From IMG/VR virus record IMGVR_UViG_3300020202_000002, positions 1-64,000 of that record: a stretch of 64,000 nucleotides of DNA; one strand, 5' to 3'. Shown here piece after piece: positions 8,407 to 16,202 of the stretch (position 1 is the first letter of the stretch; every line of letters starts with the position of its first letter). Made by a program: the position numbers and the translations under genes. The DNA comes from a virus. The notes beneath the pieces were generated by a model, which worked only from the letters and a program-made list of their open reading frames with translations, made no database searches and was not told the DNA's origin.

Positions 8407-10767
8407 ATGTCCACGAACCCCGCGACGCCAGCCACCAACGGCACGGCCAACGGCCATACTACGCCCCACGACCCCTACAGTGCCTTTCGCACACCGGCGC
8501 CGGACCCGCGCACCATCCAGGCCGTCCTCGATCGGCTGAGCACCAACGCCTACAGCATGCGGCGCGAGATCCTGAACCGTCTCATCGACCCGCGCCGCAA
8601 TATCGAAGCGGAATGCGGTTATCCGCAAAACGGCGACTGGATTCCTCCCCAGCTCTACCAGAATCTCTACGACCGTGAACCCATCGCAGCCCGCGTGGTC
8701 GACGTGTTCCCGAAAGAAGCCTGGCAGACCACACCCAGCGTGTTCGAGTCCGAGAAAAAAGGCAAGACCCCGTTCGACCAGGCGTGGAAGGAACTGAGCA
8801 AGCAACTGCGCGGCGAGAAGTGTTTTTATCAGGACGAAATTGGTTCGCCGGTGTGGGATTACCTGAAGCGGGCCAACATTCTCTCCGGCATCGGCAGCTT
8901 CGGAATCATCTTGCTGGGGTTGGACGACGGCGGCAGTCTGGACCAGCCGGTCATTTCTGCGGAACTAGCTGCGCAGGCAGCCAACCAAAAGCGGAAGACT
9001 AAGCGAAAGATTAGCTGGCAGGCCATGATGGCGCTGAACAAGCAGGTGGCAATGGAGAGGCCACAGACCGTCATGTTCAAGCCGGTGAAGTTGAAGGGGC
9101 GTGACCTCGAAGGCGTTGAGGTCGAACGCGAGATCGTCACAAACGAGCAGGCAAGCGCGCGGAACGCACATTTGGTGGCCGCGGCGAAACTCTGGGCCAA
9201 GAAAGACAAAACGCTGACAGCGAACGCCGTGGACAGCGTGGCGCCGGCGGTGATTCAGCCTGGCTACGGCCGGGGTGTGCCCGCTGACGACGACTGGGTG
9301 ATGCGGCAGTACGCCGAAGTTGGGACCGAGGCCCTGTACCAGCCAGCTGGTTTCAGCCCGCTCGGTCCAGGCGAGGAGCACAAGTCCGGCCCGCCAAAAC
9401 TGTTGTTCCTGCGAGTCTTTCCGGAGTCGCTTGTCCAGATCGTGCAGTACGAGTCCAACAGCCGCAGCCCGCGCTTTGGGCAACCCGTCCGCTACCTGGT
9501 CACGCTGAACGACCCTCGGGACCAGCACGCCGGCATCGGTCTGGCTCTCGCCACGGTCTATGTGCATTGGACTCGCATCATCCACATCGCGGACAACCTG
9601 GAGTCGTCCGAGGCGATCGGCGTCCCGCGCATGCGGCCTGTGCTCAACCGCCTCATCGATCTGCAGAAGCTGTACGGCGGTTCGGCCGAGATGTATTGGC
9701 GCGGGGCGTTTCCCGGCCTGGTGGCCGAATCGCAGCCCGGCTCGGATATCGTCACCGACATGGCGGACATGCGCAACCAGTTGGAAAACTGGACCAACAG
9801 TTTGCAGCGTGCCATGGCCACGGCTGGCTGGACCTTCCGGATGCTGTCGCCCACGGTGGTGGATCCGGGCTCACAGATCAACGTGCAGCTCGAAGCCATC
9901 TGCATCAAGATGGGCATCCCAAAGCGCGTCTTCATGGGGTCGGAGCGCGGCGAACTGGCCAGTAGCCAGGACGATAGCGCCTGGAACGACCGCCTGCGCG
10001 AGTACCGCGACAACTACATCACGCCCCGGATTATCACCCCGTTCGTGGACCGTTTGATAGCTGTCGGCGTGCTCCCCGAGCCCAAGGGGTACAGCATCAA
10101 GTGGGAGGATCTCGAAAGTCACGACGAGCAGACGAAGGCGCAGATTGCCGCAACCACGGTCGGTACGCTCGCGTCCTACGCAAACGGTGGCGTGGAGACT
10201 GTTCTACCTCTGCGCCGGCTGTACACGGACGTGCTGAAGATGGAGGACTCCCAGGCCGACGCCATCATTGACGAATTGGTGAAGTCTCAGGAGCAGGGCA
10301 TGATGACGCCTAGCGCCGACCAGCAGCAGACCGAGGCTGCAACCGCGAAACTACAGGCCGAGCAGATGCAGGCCGAAGGGCAGCCTGTCGAAGCAACGCC
10401 GGAGGAACAAGCGGCGCAGGCAAGCGAGCAGACGATGATTCAGGACCAGGCATCGCAATCGTCCTTGCAAACGATGCTCATGGAAGAGGAGGTCAAGCAG
10501 GCGCAGATTCAGACCAAGCAGATGGCGAAGGGACCGCCAGCCCAGAAGAAGCCAGCCGCCAACGCTCGCAAGAAATCGAACAAACAGGGCACCTTCGTCC
10601 AGAATCCCTTCAAGAGCAAGGCCCAGCGCCGGTTCATGTACGCGACCGATCCCGAGTTGGCCAAGGAGTTCGAGAAGAAGACCAAGGGCAAGAAGCTACC
10701 AGAGCGGGTGAGAAACGTCCTCGAAAAGATCCTGGCTTACCGCGCGAAAGAGAAGCAATCCGCATGA
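8407..10767 (+). CDS. Phage portal protein (DUF1073-like)
   Basis: A 786-residue protein. The core (about 55-610) has the DUF1073/phage_portal_3 pattern: a helical N-terminus (RREILNRLIDPRRN), ARVVDVFPKEAWQ, and a region with long helices near EVYWRGAFPGL-type sequence followed by FMGSERGELASSQDD. It forms the dodecameric portal at one capsid vertex. Residues about 630-720 are an unusual Gln/Glu/Ala-rich helix. The last 60 residues hold an NPFKSKAQRRFMYA motif found at the C-termini of many portal and MuF-type proteins. An ATGA overlap couples it to the sigma gene. Confidence 0.88.
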   Translation: MSTNPATPATNGTANGHTTPHDPYSAFRTPAPDPRTIQAVLDRLSTNAYSMRREILNRLIDPRRNIEAECGYPQNGDWIPPQLYQNLYDREPIAARVVDVFPKEAWQTTPSVFESEKKGKTPFDQAWKELSKQLRGEKCFYQDEIGSPVWDYLKRANILSGIGSFGIILLGLDDGGSLDQPVISAELAAQAANQKRKTKRKISWQAMMALNKQVAMERPQTVMFKPVKLKGRDLEGVEVEREIVTNEQASARNAHLVAAAKLWAKKDKTLTANAVDSVAPAVIQPGYGRGVPADDDWVMRQYAEVGTEALYQPAGFSPLGPGEEHKSGPPKLLFLRVFPESLVQIVQYESNSRSPRFGQPVRYLVTLNDPRDQHAGIGLALATVYVHWTRIIHIADNLESSEAIGVPRMRPVLNRLIDLQKLYGGSAEMYWRGAFPGLVAESQPGSDIVTDMADMRNQLENWTNSLQRAMATAGWTFRMLSPTVVDPGSQINVQLEAICIKMGIPKRVFMGSERGELASSQDDSAWNDRLREYRDNYITPRIITPFVDRLIAVGVLPEPKGYSIKWEDLESHDEQTKAQIAATTVGTLASYANGGVETVLPLRRLYTDVLKMEDSQADAIIDELVKSQEQGMMTPSADQQQTEAATAKLQAEQMQAEGQPVEATPEEQAAQASEQTMIQDQASQSSLQTMLMEEEVKQAQIQTKQMAKGPPAQKKPAANARKKSNKQGTFVQNPFKSKAQRRFMYATDPELAKEFEKKTKGKKLPERVRNVLEKILAYRAKEKQSA

Positions 10768-11408
10768 GTGCAGTCCGCGATGGCACCGTGGGCTACGATC
10801 GCCGGCTGCAACGCCTGGAGCGCGTGCGCGACGATGAGGCTCGCAACGAGTTGGCCGAAAAGAACTGGAACCTCGTGCGTGCTGTCTGCAAGCGCCTCAT
10901 GTACCGCATCGAGGCGGCTCGCGTCGACCCGGACGATGTGATTGGTGCAGGATGGTTCGGCCTGTTGCGTGCCGCAGAGCTATATGAAGAGATTCAGCCT
11001 GACGGCCGGCGGATTCGCTTCTCGACCTACGCGAACTACTGGATCGAGCAATACATGGTTCGCGAGATGAACAGCCTAGCCCATTGCAATCTGGGCGTGA
11101 GCATTGACGCCGTGCTGCCGGAGAGACGTAGCTGGCAATCCAGGAACAAGACGCTCGCCGATTGCGTCGAGGAAGAGGACGGCGAAACGAACGTCCACGT
11201 TCCCTCGTCTGATTTGCGCGATTTGTTGTGTTCTCTGAAACCGCGCTATCGCCATGCTCTCGAATGCCGATTCGTCCTGAACATGGCCTTGCACGAGACG
11301 GGCCGCGAGCTGGGCGTCAGTAGGGAGCGAGCGAGGCAAATCATCGAGCAGGCGTTGAAGCTGGTGCGCAAGCGGGCGCAGGAAATTGGGCTGGATGCCA
11401 TAGCGTGA
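10764..11408 (+). CDS. RNA polymerase sigma-70 family factor
   Basis: A 214-residue sigma factor. Region 2 is at about 55-100 (DPDDVIGAGWFGLLRAAELYEE, FSTYANYWIEQYMVREM), with the aromatic-rich melting segment kept. Region 4 is at about 160-200 (RYRHALECRF, then the HTH ELGVSRERARQIIEQALKL). Region 1 is absent and region 3 is short, like small group 3/4 or phage sigma factors. It should redirect host RNA polymerase. It lies inside the head operon, ATGA-coupled to the portal gene, so it would be made late and could amplify late transcription. Confidence 0.88.
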   Translation: MSAVRDGTVGYDRRLQRLERVRDDEARNELAEKNWNLVRAVCKRLMYRIEAARVDPDDVIGAGWFGLLRAAELYEEIQPDGRRIRFSTYANYWIEQYMVREMNSLAHCNLGVSIDAVLPERRSWQSRNKTLADCVEEEDGETNVHVPSSDLRDLLCSLKPRYRHALECRFVLNMALHETGRELGVSRERARQIIEQALKLVRKRAQEIGLDAIA

Positions 11409-11419
11409 CCACAGAAGGC

Positions 11420-11443
11420 GGGGTGAATTGCTTGGTTCACTCC
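11420..11443 (+). other. Stem-loop after the sigma gene
   Basis: GGGGTGAA (11420-11427) pairs with TTCACTCC (11436-11443), eight pairs with one G-U, around an 8-base loop. No T-run follows, so it is not a typical intrinsic terminator. It sits 12 bases after the sigma stop. Confidence 0.35.
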
Positions 11444-11508
11444 AAACTCAGCCGCTGGCCCGCCGGTGCCAGATGTGGAAAACCGGCAACAACACGAGAG
11501 GACCGTGG

Positions 11509-11724
11509 ATGCCCAAGCGTCGCACCCGCGAACAGCGCCGCATCGTTGCTGACCTGATCGCCAGGTTCGACGCCTTGCTCTGCCCCTTCTGTCGGGAGTT
11601 CTTGCATGTCTGCGACTGTTTCCCCCAGGATCAACCCGCTGCGGCTCGACCCGCAAAGGCTTGCTACCCTGCGCCGGCACATGACGGCCAACCTGCAAAA
11701 CCTCAAAGGAAACGCCCTGCTTAA
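11509..11724 (+). CDS. Possible small zinc-binding protein overlapping the MuF gene
   Basis: A 71-residue frame with a CPFC...CDC cluster, basic at both ends and Pro/Ala-rich at the C-terminus. It overlaps the MuF-like gene by 119 bases in another frame. AGAGGACC upstream is a weak ribosome binding site. The MuF gene might start later (for example ATG 11681), which would shorten the overlap. Could be a real nested gene or chance. Confidence 0.35.
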   Translation: MPKRRTREQRRIVADLIARFDALLCPFCREFLHVCDCFPQDQPAAARPAKACYPAPAHDGQPAKPQRKRPA

Positions 11725-12370
11725 GCACTGGTTCACATGCGTCCTGCGCGGCTACAGGACAGGTGTCGAACGCGGCTACGACGACGTGCACCGGCGAAAG
11801 CGAGCCATCCTGCGAACCCCGGTCGAGGTGGCCCGCTACGAAGCCTTGAAAGCAGACACGACGCGCCGCGTGCTCGTCGAAAAAGCCGTGCGCCGAGGTT
11901 ACGCCGATCTGACAGCCAACAGCATAACCCAGGCTGTATTGGACTTCATCGCTGGTCTTGACCTGACCGTTCTCATCGGCATCACGACAGCCATGGCGGC
12001 GCAAATCGTGGCGGCTCTGTATGACGGCGTGTTCTGGGGCAAGTCGCTGTCGCAGATCGTCCTCGACATTTACCAAGCCGGCGTCGACATGAACCGGGCG
12101 CGAGTGATTGCCGAGACGGAACTGACCCGTGCCTACGCTGAGGGGCAATTGGACGTGATCCAGCAGACCAGCCCGCTCGGCCCCAACGCACCTGTGACGG
12201 CCCTCGTCGAATACACGACCGCTGGCGACGGCAACGTCTGTCCGCAGTGTGCGAGTTTGCAGGGGCAGATTTTCACGGTGGCGTCGGCGCGCGGAGTGAT
12301 TCCAAGGCACCCGCGCTGCAGGTGTACCTGGAAAACTGCCTCGATTGTTCCCAAGCCGAAAGCCGCGTAG
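11606..12370 (+). CDS. MuF-like head morphogenesis protein
   Basis: A 254-residue protein with the phage Mu F/SPP1 gp7 C-terminal signature: ARVIAETELTRAY, then CPQCASLQGQIF (Cys 212 and 215) and IPRHPRCRCTW (His 235, Cys 238 and 240). The conserved Cys/His set is thought to bind zinc. MuF proteins enter the prohead with the portal and assist DNA packaging or ejection. The order portal, (sigma), MuF, protease/scaffold, capsid matches the family. ATG 11606 is the longest start; shorter ones exist. Confidence 0.85.
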   Translation: MSATVSPRINPLRLDPQRLATLRRHMTANLQNLKGNALLKHWFTCVLRGYRTGVERGYDDVHRRKRAILRTPVEVARYEALKADTTRRVLVEKAVRRGYADLTANSITQAVLDFIAGLDLTVLIGITTAMAAQIVAALYDGVFWGKSLSQIVLDIYQAGVDMNRARVIAETELTRAYAEGQLDVIQQTSPLGPNAPVTALVEYTTAGDGNVCPQCASLQGQIFTVASARGVIPRHPRCRCTWKTASIVPKPKAA

Positions 12371-12378
12371 GAGCACTC

Positions 12379-12630
12379 ATGCCGATGGCCGCAAGGAAAG
12401 CGTTCACCGAGACGGAACAGAAGATGCTTGATGTTCTCGCGGATGGCGAGCCGCACACCTACAAGGAACTGCAGGGCTGTCTTTACGACGAGCAGGGCAC
12501 GTACCGCAACGTCGCCCGCCACATGTCCCGCATTCGCAAGCGTCTCAAGAAGAAGGGCGAAACGATCGTGTGCGTCTGGCATAAGCGGAAGCACTGCTAC
12601 CAACACGTTGCCTTCAAGCGCAAATCTTAG
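12379..12630 (+). CDS. Winged-helix DNA-binding protein
   Basis: An 83-residue basic protein. GTAGGAGC upstream supports the ATG at 12379. FTETEQKMLDVLADGEPHTYKEL resembles the opening of trans_reg_C/OmpR-type winged helices, followed by a recognition-like helix (NVARHMSRIRKRLKKKG) and a two-strand wing (ETIVCVWHKRKHCYQHV). Small phage proteins of this type usually act as local transcription regulators. Paired palindromes start just 13 bases after its stop (12643-12679), so it may regulate the next promoter. Confidence 0.6.
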   Translation: MPMAARKAFTETEQKMLDVLADGEPHTYKELQGCLYDEQGTYRNVARHMSRIRKRLKKKGETIVCVWHKRKHCYQHVAFKRKS

Positions 12631-12642
12631 CCTCAAATCTTA

Positions 12643-12679
12643 GTCACATCTTACTGTGACAATGCCACACCTTACTGTG
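12643..12679 (+). promoter_or_regulatory. Two tandem palindromic operator-like sites
   Basis: CACATCTTACTGTG (12645-12658) and CACACCTTACTGTG (12666-12679) differ at one base. Each is a CACA-N6-TGTG palindrome, and their starts are 21 bases apart, two helical turns. The first extends to GTCACA-N6-TGTGAC (12643-12660). Just upstream a 10-base direct repeat CAAATCTTAG occurs at 12621-12630 and 12634-12643. Phasing and palindromy suggest cooperative binding of a dimeric regulator. Confidence 0.5.
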
Positions 12680-12697
12680 TAATCTGTTGCGCCGTCA

Positions 12698-12725
12698 TTG
12701 GTTGCGTCAACCATAGCGTTAGAGT
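12698..12725 (+). promoter_or_regulatory. Candidate promoter for the DUF2213 gene
   Basis: TTGGTT (12698-12703) and TAGAGT (12720-12725) are spaced by 16 bases. The predicted start of transcription falls at or beside the ATG at 12732, and no clear Shine-Dalgarno sequence precedes that ATG, so the message could be leaderless. The tandem palindromes end 18 bases upstream of the -35, a position suited to regulation. Confidence 0.3.
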
Positions 12726-12731
12726 AAACGC

Positions 12732-14636
12732 ATGGAGTTGATCACATCCAATGATCTCGGCAAGGTGCGTCGCGAGTGGTCTAAGGGCCGCGAATACCTC
12801 GTCGCGCCAATGACGATGATCGTCGGGAATACGGTACTTTCTGGAAGTAAGGGAAGTTTACTATACCCGGCCGAAGAAGTCTCACGCGACGCGCACACCT
12901 GGAACGGCGTGCCCCTTCTGCTCAATCACCCGATGACGCCGGATGGTCGCCACATCAGCGGGCGTGACCCTGCTGTCTTGGAACGCCAACAGATCGGCCA
13001 CGTCTTCAACGCCTACTCCGACGGCAAGGATCTCAATGCCGAGGCGTGGTTCGACGTGAAGTGGTGCGAGGAGCTTGATCGCCGGGTGCTGATCGCGCTG
13101 CAGGAAGGTCGCCCGATCGAGCTGTCCACCGGACTGTTCACGGACGATACGCCTTCGCGAGGTGTAGCGAACGGTCGCCAGTATACGCACATCGCCCGGA
13201 ACTACAGGCCGGACCATCTGGCGATTTTGCTGACGCAGGCTGGGGCGTGCTCGGTGCCGGATGGGTGCGGGGTGCTGGTGAACCAGGAATACAAGCGCGA
13301 CGTGTGGGAGAAACTGGGAGAGGCGCTGGGGGTGATTGGAAACGGCGCGAATGATGTGACAACCGTCGAGAGCGACGACGATTTCTTCAAGCGCACCGGT
13401 GGCAAGGGAGAAAAGCTCATTCGCCGGATGTCGCAAGCCCAGTACGACCAAGAGCAGAAAGCAAAGAAGGCAGCCGAGAAGAAAACGACTGGCAAGAAGA
13501 AAACATCGTATCCATCACTAGCTGATCGTCTGGCGAAGGTCCAGGAAAAGGACGCAAAGGCCAGAGATCTTGCCAACCGCACTGTTGGTGGCCCACGCCC
13601 ACTGAGAACAGCGGCGCCGACCGGAGGGGTTTCGCCAAAGGCATCAGGTCCGAAAACGCCGGCGCCAGCGGCCAAGAAGCCAGCTGGCGCCACCCCCAAA
13701 CCACCCATCGCCAAGCCCAAGAAAAACGCCTTCGAGCAACTGATGGCTCGTCTGCCCGGCATGTCGCAGTCGCGCAACTTCGGCAAGTTCGGCCCGGTTA
13801 CCGGCGGCTACGGTTCGGGTCCGGTGCATCGCGCCAGCCAGAAGGGATTCGGCAGCGTGCAAGAGGTGTTCGCGCAGAACGCGCTGAACACGTTGGGCGA
13901 GGAGTTGCTGGGGAGGATTTTGGTCAATGCGGTGGAGAACGACGCCTCTGATGACGCCTTCGAGAAGGGGCTTAAATCGACAAAGTTCTACGAGCGCGTC
14001 AGTGGAAAAGATGTCGAGGTGACCGGCGCAAAGCGTGACGCTCGGCTGCAACAGGCGCGTTCTGAACGTCAAGAAAGAATCAAGAAGTTCGGAAAGTCGA
14101 AACCCCCACCTACGCCCCCGAAGCAGAAACCGACGCCGTACACAGGACCGAGCGGCAGTGGTGCCGAAACGACCGCCCAGGTGATGGCCCGCAAACGTCG
14201 CGAGAGCATGGGCATTTCCGACCCGAAGCCAACGGCAAAGAAGCCCGCAGGCCCCAAGCCCAAACCGCCCATCAAAAAGAACGCCTTCGAGCAACTCCTG
14301 GACCGCATGCGCGAAAACGCCGCGGCCATGAAGACGCCTGCCCAAATCACCACCGAACGCAACGCCAAGGCCAAAGCCGCTCGGGCGCAGATGGCGACGA
14401 AAACGACCGCTGACAAAGCCAAACGGGCGCAGGCTCGCACGGCCCAGAAAGCCGCCGTCACCAAGTCGCAGACAGCGCAGAAGGCCAAGGTCGCCACCGA
14501 TGTCACCGCTCGCACGCAGAAGCATGCCGCAGGCGTGGCAGCGACCAAAGCGAAGATGGCAGCCAAGCCAAAACTACCAGCAGCCGTCGCCACCAAGATC
14601 AAGCACAACCTCGCCGCCTTGTGTGCGGCCATTTAA
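12732..14636 (+). CDS. DUF2213 prohead protease-like protein with basic C-terminal tail
   Basis: A 634-residue protein. Residues 1-190 match DUF2213, a phage prohead protease-like domain (NGVPLLLNHP, GHVFNAYSDGKDLNAEAWFDV, IELSTGLFTDD, DHLAILLTQAGACSVPDGCGV); His in NHP and Ser in ELSTG are the likely catalytic residues. The remaining 440 residues are low-complexity Lys/Ala/Pro-rich, resembling a DNA-binding or scaffold tail. A duplicated block (KKPAG, KPPI, KKNAFEQL) appears near 315-340 and 520-545. The layout fits a maturation protease joined to an internal scaffold. Confidence 0.75.
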   Translation: MELITSNDLGKVRREWSKGREYLVAPMTMIVGNTVLSGSKGSLLYPAEEVSRDAHTWNGVPLLLNHPMTPDGRHISGRDPAVLERQQIGHVFNAYSDGKDLNAEAWFDVKWCEELDRRVLIALQEGRPIELSTGLFTDDTPSRGVANGRQYTHIARNYRPDHLAILLTQAGACSVPDGCGVLVNQEYKRDVWEKLGEALGVIGNGANDVTTVESDDDFFKRTGGKGEKLIRRMSQAQYDQEQKAKKAAEKKTTGKKKTSYPSLADRLAKVQEKDAKARDLANRTVGGPRPLRTAAPTGGVSPKASGPKTPAPAAKKPAGATPKPPIAKPKKNAFEQLMARLPGMSQSRNFGKFGPVTGGYGSGPVHRASQKGFGSVQEVFAQNALNTLGEELLGRILVNAVENDASDDAFEKGLKSTKFYERVSGKDVEVTGAKRDARLQQARSERQERIKKFGKSKPPPTPPKQKPTPYTGPSGSGAETTAQVMARKRRESMGISDPKPTAKKPAGPKPKPPIKKNAFEQLLDRMRENAAAMKTPAQITTERNAKAKAARAQMATKTTADKAKRAQARTAQKAAVTKSQTAQKAKVATDVTARTQKHAAGVAATKAKMAAKPKLPAAVATKIKHNLAALCAAI

Positions 14637-14651
14637 CCACGGAGCAAGACC

Positions 14652-15554
14652 ATGGGATTCCGACTGACCGACAAGGAACGCGAGGATGTCATCGACTTCC
14701 TGGCAGCCAACTGCGGCGATTGCGGCGGCAAGGAAGGACTCGCCACCCTGGACGATCACCAGCTGTCGCTCATCGTCGCCGACGAATACGGCGACCTCGA
14801 CCCCATCGTCTCCAACGAGGCCGACGACACCGAGAACGAGGAAGTCGACAACGAGGAGACGGCCGAAAACGACGACGAAAGCGCCGAGAACGAGGAGGGC
14901 GCGGCGGAAAACGAGGAAGTCGAGAACGAAGAGGACGCCGCCGAGAACGAGGAAGAGGTCGACAACGAGGAGCACTGCAACGCCGCCAGCATGGCCAAGG
15001 CCAAGGCGGACGCGGCGCTCGACAAGGTAGCCACGCCCAAGAAGAAGACCAGCATCCCGCCCGGCCACAAGACGCCCACCAAGAAGCAACCAAAGGCGAA
15101 GAAGCAGCCGAAGGCCAAGATCGCTACGGGCGGCGGTCTGCCCCCCGGCAAGGTGTACAAGGCCAACGTCGCCCTCGAAGAGTGGCTCGCCAATCCCGAT
15201 GGTCCGGCCCCGGACGAGGCCATCGAAGCCGTTCGCAACGCGCTCGCCATCAACCAGCAAGCCAAGATGGGCGTCATTCGCGACCTCGTGGTCAACGTCC
15301 ATGGGGACGCGCGTCTCGCCGTCATTTCGCGCCTGTCCAAGCTCGACCTCGACAACCCCGAAAGTGAACTCCCCACGCTGAAAGACCTGGCCCTCATGTT
15401 CGGCATCGACTCGCGGCGAGCGCGCCTTGACGTACCGGTCTTTCTCGGCAAGGGCGCACCTGTCGGCAACGCGGCCATGGATGACGACGACGGCAACGAG
15501 GCACCGTTGCGAATCCCGCAAACCTGTGGCGGCGAAGACGAATCCGCAGCCTGA
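14652..15554 (+). CDS. Acidic-repeat scaffold-like protein
   Basis: A 300-residue protein with three zones. Residues 1-50 are a small helical domain with a CGDCGG motif. Residues 55-107 are an acidic repeat built on NEE (NEEVDNEET, ENEEGAAENEE). Residues 115-160 are a basic Lys/Pro segment (KKKTSIPPGHKTPTKKQPK). A folded C-terminal domain ends the protein. GGAGCAAG upstream supports the ATG. Its place between the DUF2213 protease and the decoration/capsid genes suggests a scaffold or internal head protein. No family recognised. Confidence 0.65.
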   Translation: MGFRLTDKEREDVIDFLAANCGDCGGKEGLATLDDHQLSLIVADEYGDLDPIVSNEADDTENEEVDNEETAENDDESAENEEGAAENEEVENEEDAAENEEEVDNEEHCNAASMAKAKADAALDKVATPKKKTSIPPGHKTPTKKQPKAKKQPKAKIATGGGLPPGKVYKANVALEEWLANPDGPAPDEAIEAVRNALAINQQAKMGVIRDLVVNVHGDARLAVISRLSKLDLDNPESELPTLKDLALMFGIDSRRARLDVPVFLGKGAPVGNAAMDDDDGNEAPLRIPQTCGGEDESAA

Positions 15555-15580
15555 ACGACGACCGGGGCCGGCTGACGCAA

Positions 15581-15619
15581 CCCCGCGGCTAGCTGGCCAA
15601 CCGGATCGGAAGCGCGGGG
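15581..15619 (+). other. GC-rich stem-loop between head genes
   Basis: CCCCGC(G)GCT at 15581-15590 pairs with AGCGCGGGG at 15611-15619 with one bulge. No T-run follows. Similar GC-rich stem-loops follow several other capsid-module genes; they may stabilise or process the message, or cause partial termination. Confidence 0.4.
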
Positions 15620-15645
15620 CGCTAACGCGAACAGGAGAAGAAACC

Positions 15646-16116
15646 ATGGCCGGAAGAGGTGCAGGAATCATCGTCAGCGCCGACCCTCAGGGCAAGTTCC
15701 TTGAGGGCATCATCGACGGCACGCCCAAGCCGGGCCAGGCCGTCAGTGTCAAAGCCGCCACCGAACCAGTCGGCGGCGCATTCACCTGGGAGCCGTGGGC
15801 GCTCGGCGACGGCGCGTACGGCATCACGGCGATTCTTCTGCCCGACCACATGCAGGGCAAGCTGGCGACCGACGCCTACGTCGATGCGGATCGCTGCTTC
15901 ATTTACGCCCCGATCGCGGGTGAGTTGATGAACATCTTGCTGGAGAACCAGTCCGGTACGGCCGACTCGTTCGCCATCGGTGATCTGCTCAGCCCGAAGT
16001 CGACCAACGGCAAGTTCATCGCCAACACCAGCGACGAGAAGCCGGCGTTCACGTGCATGCAGACCAAGGCGGCTCTCACGGCCGATGACCTCTGCTTGGC
16101 GATGTACAACGGCTGA
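15646..16116 (+). CDS. Capsid decoration/head-fibre-like protein
   Basis: A 156-residue, mostly beta protein. ACAGGAG at 15631-15637 supports the ATG at 15646 over a longer in-frame reading through the stem-loop. The order protease/scaffold, small beta protein, major capsid protein is the usual place of the decoration (gpD/DUF2190-like) protein that stabilises the mature head. The sequence (GTPKPGQAVSVKA, ADRCFIYAPIAGELMNILL, DSFAIGDLLSP) fits such a barrel. Assignment rests on position and fold pattern. Confidence 0.6.
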   Translation: MAGRGAGIIVSADPQGKFLEGIIDGTPKPGQAVSVKAATEPVGGAFTWEPWALGDGAYGITAILLPDHMQGKLATDAYVDADRCFIYAPIAGELMNILLENQSGTADSFAIGDLLSPKSTNGKFIANTSDEKPAFTCMQTKAALTADDLCLAMYNG

Positions 16117-16146
16117 TCCGAGCGGACGCAAGCATCAAGGTCGCAA

Positions 16147-16171
16147 GCCGCCCGACCTCGAACCCGGCGGC
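16147..16171 (+). other. GC-rich stem-loop before the major capsid gene
   Basis: GCCGCC (16147-16152) pairs with GGCGGC (16166-16171) around a 13-base loop in the leader of the capsid gene. No T-run follows. Confidence 0.35.
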
Positions 16172-16202
16172 GGCTCGATCACGGAACAGGGAGAAACGGC
16201 AC

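Noticed and set aside
14574-15671. Minus-strand frame of 365 codons over the acidic-repeat gene
   Set aside because: Antisense of NEE repeats gives an artificial Leu/Val/Phe-rich product; no ribosome binding site and it spans three + strand genes.
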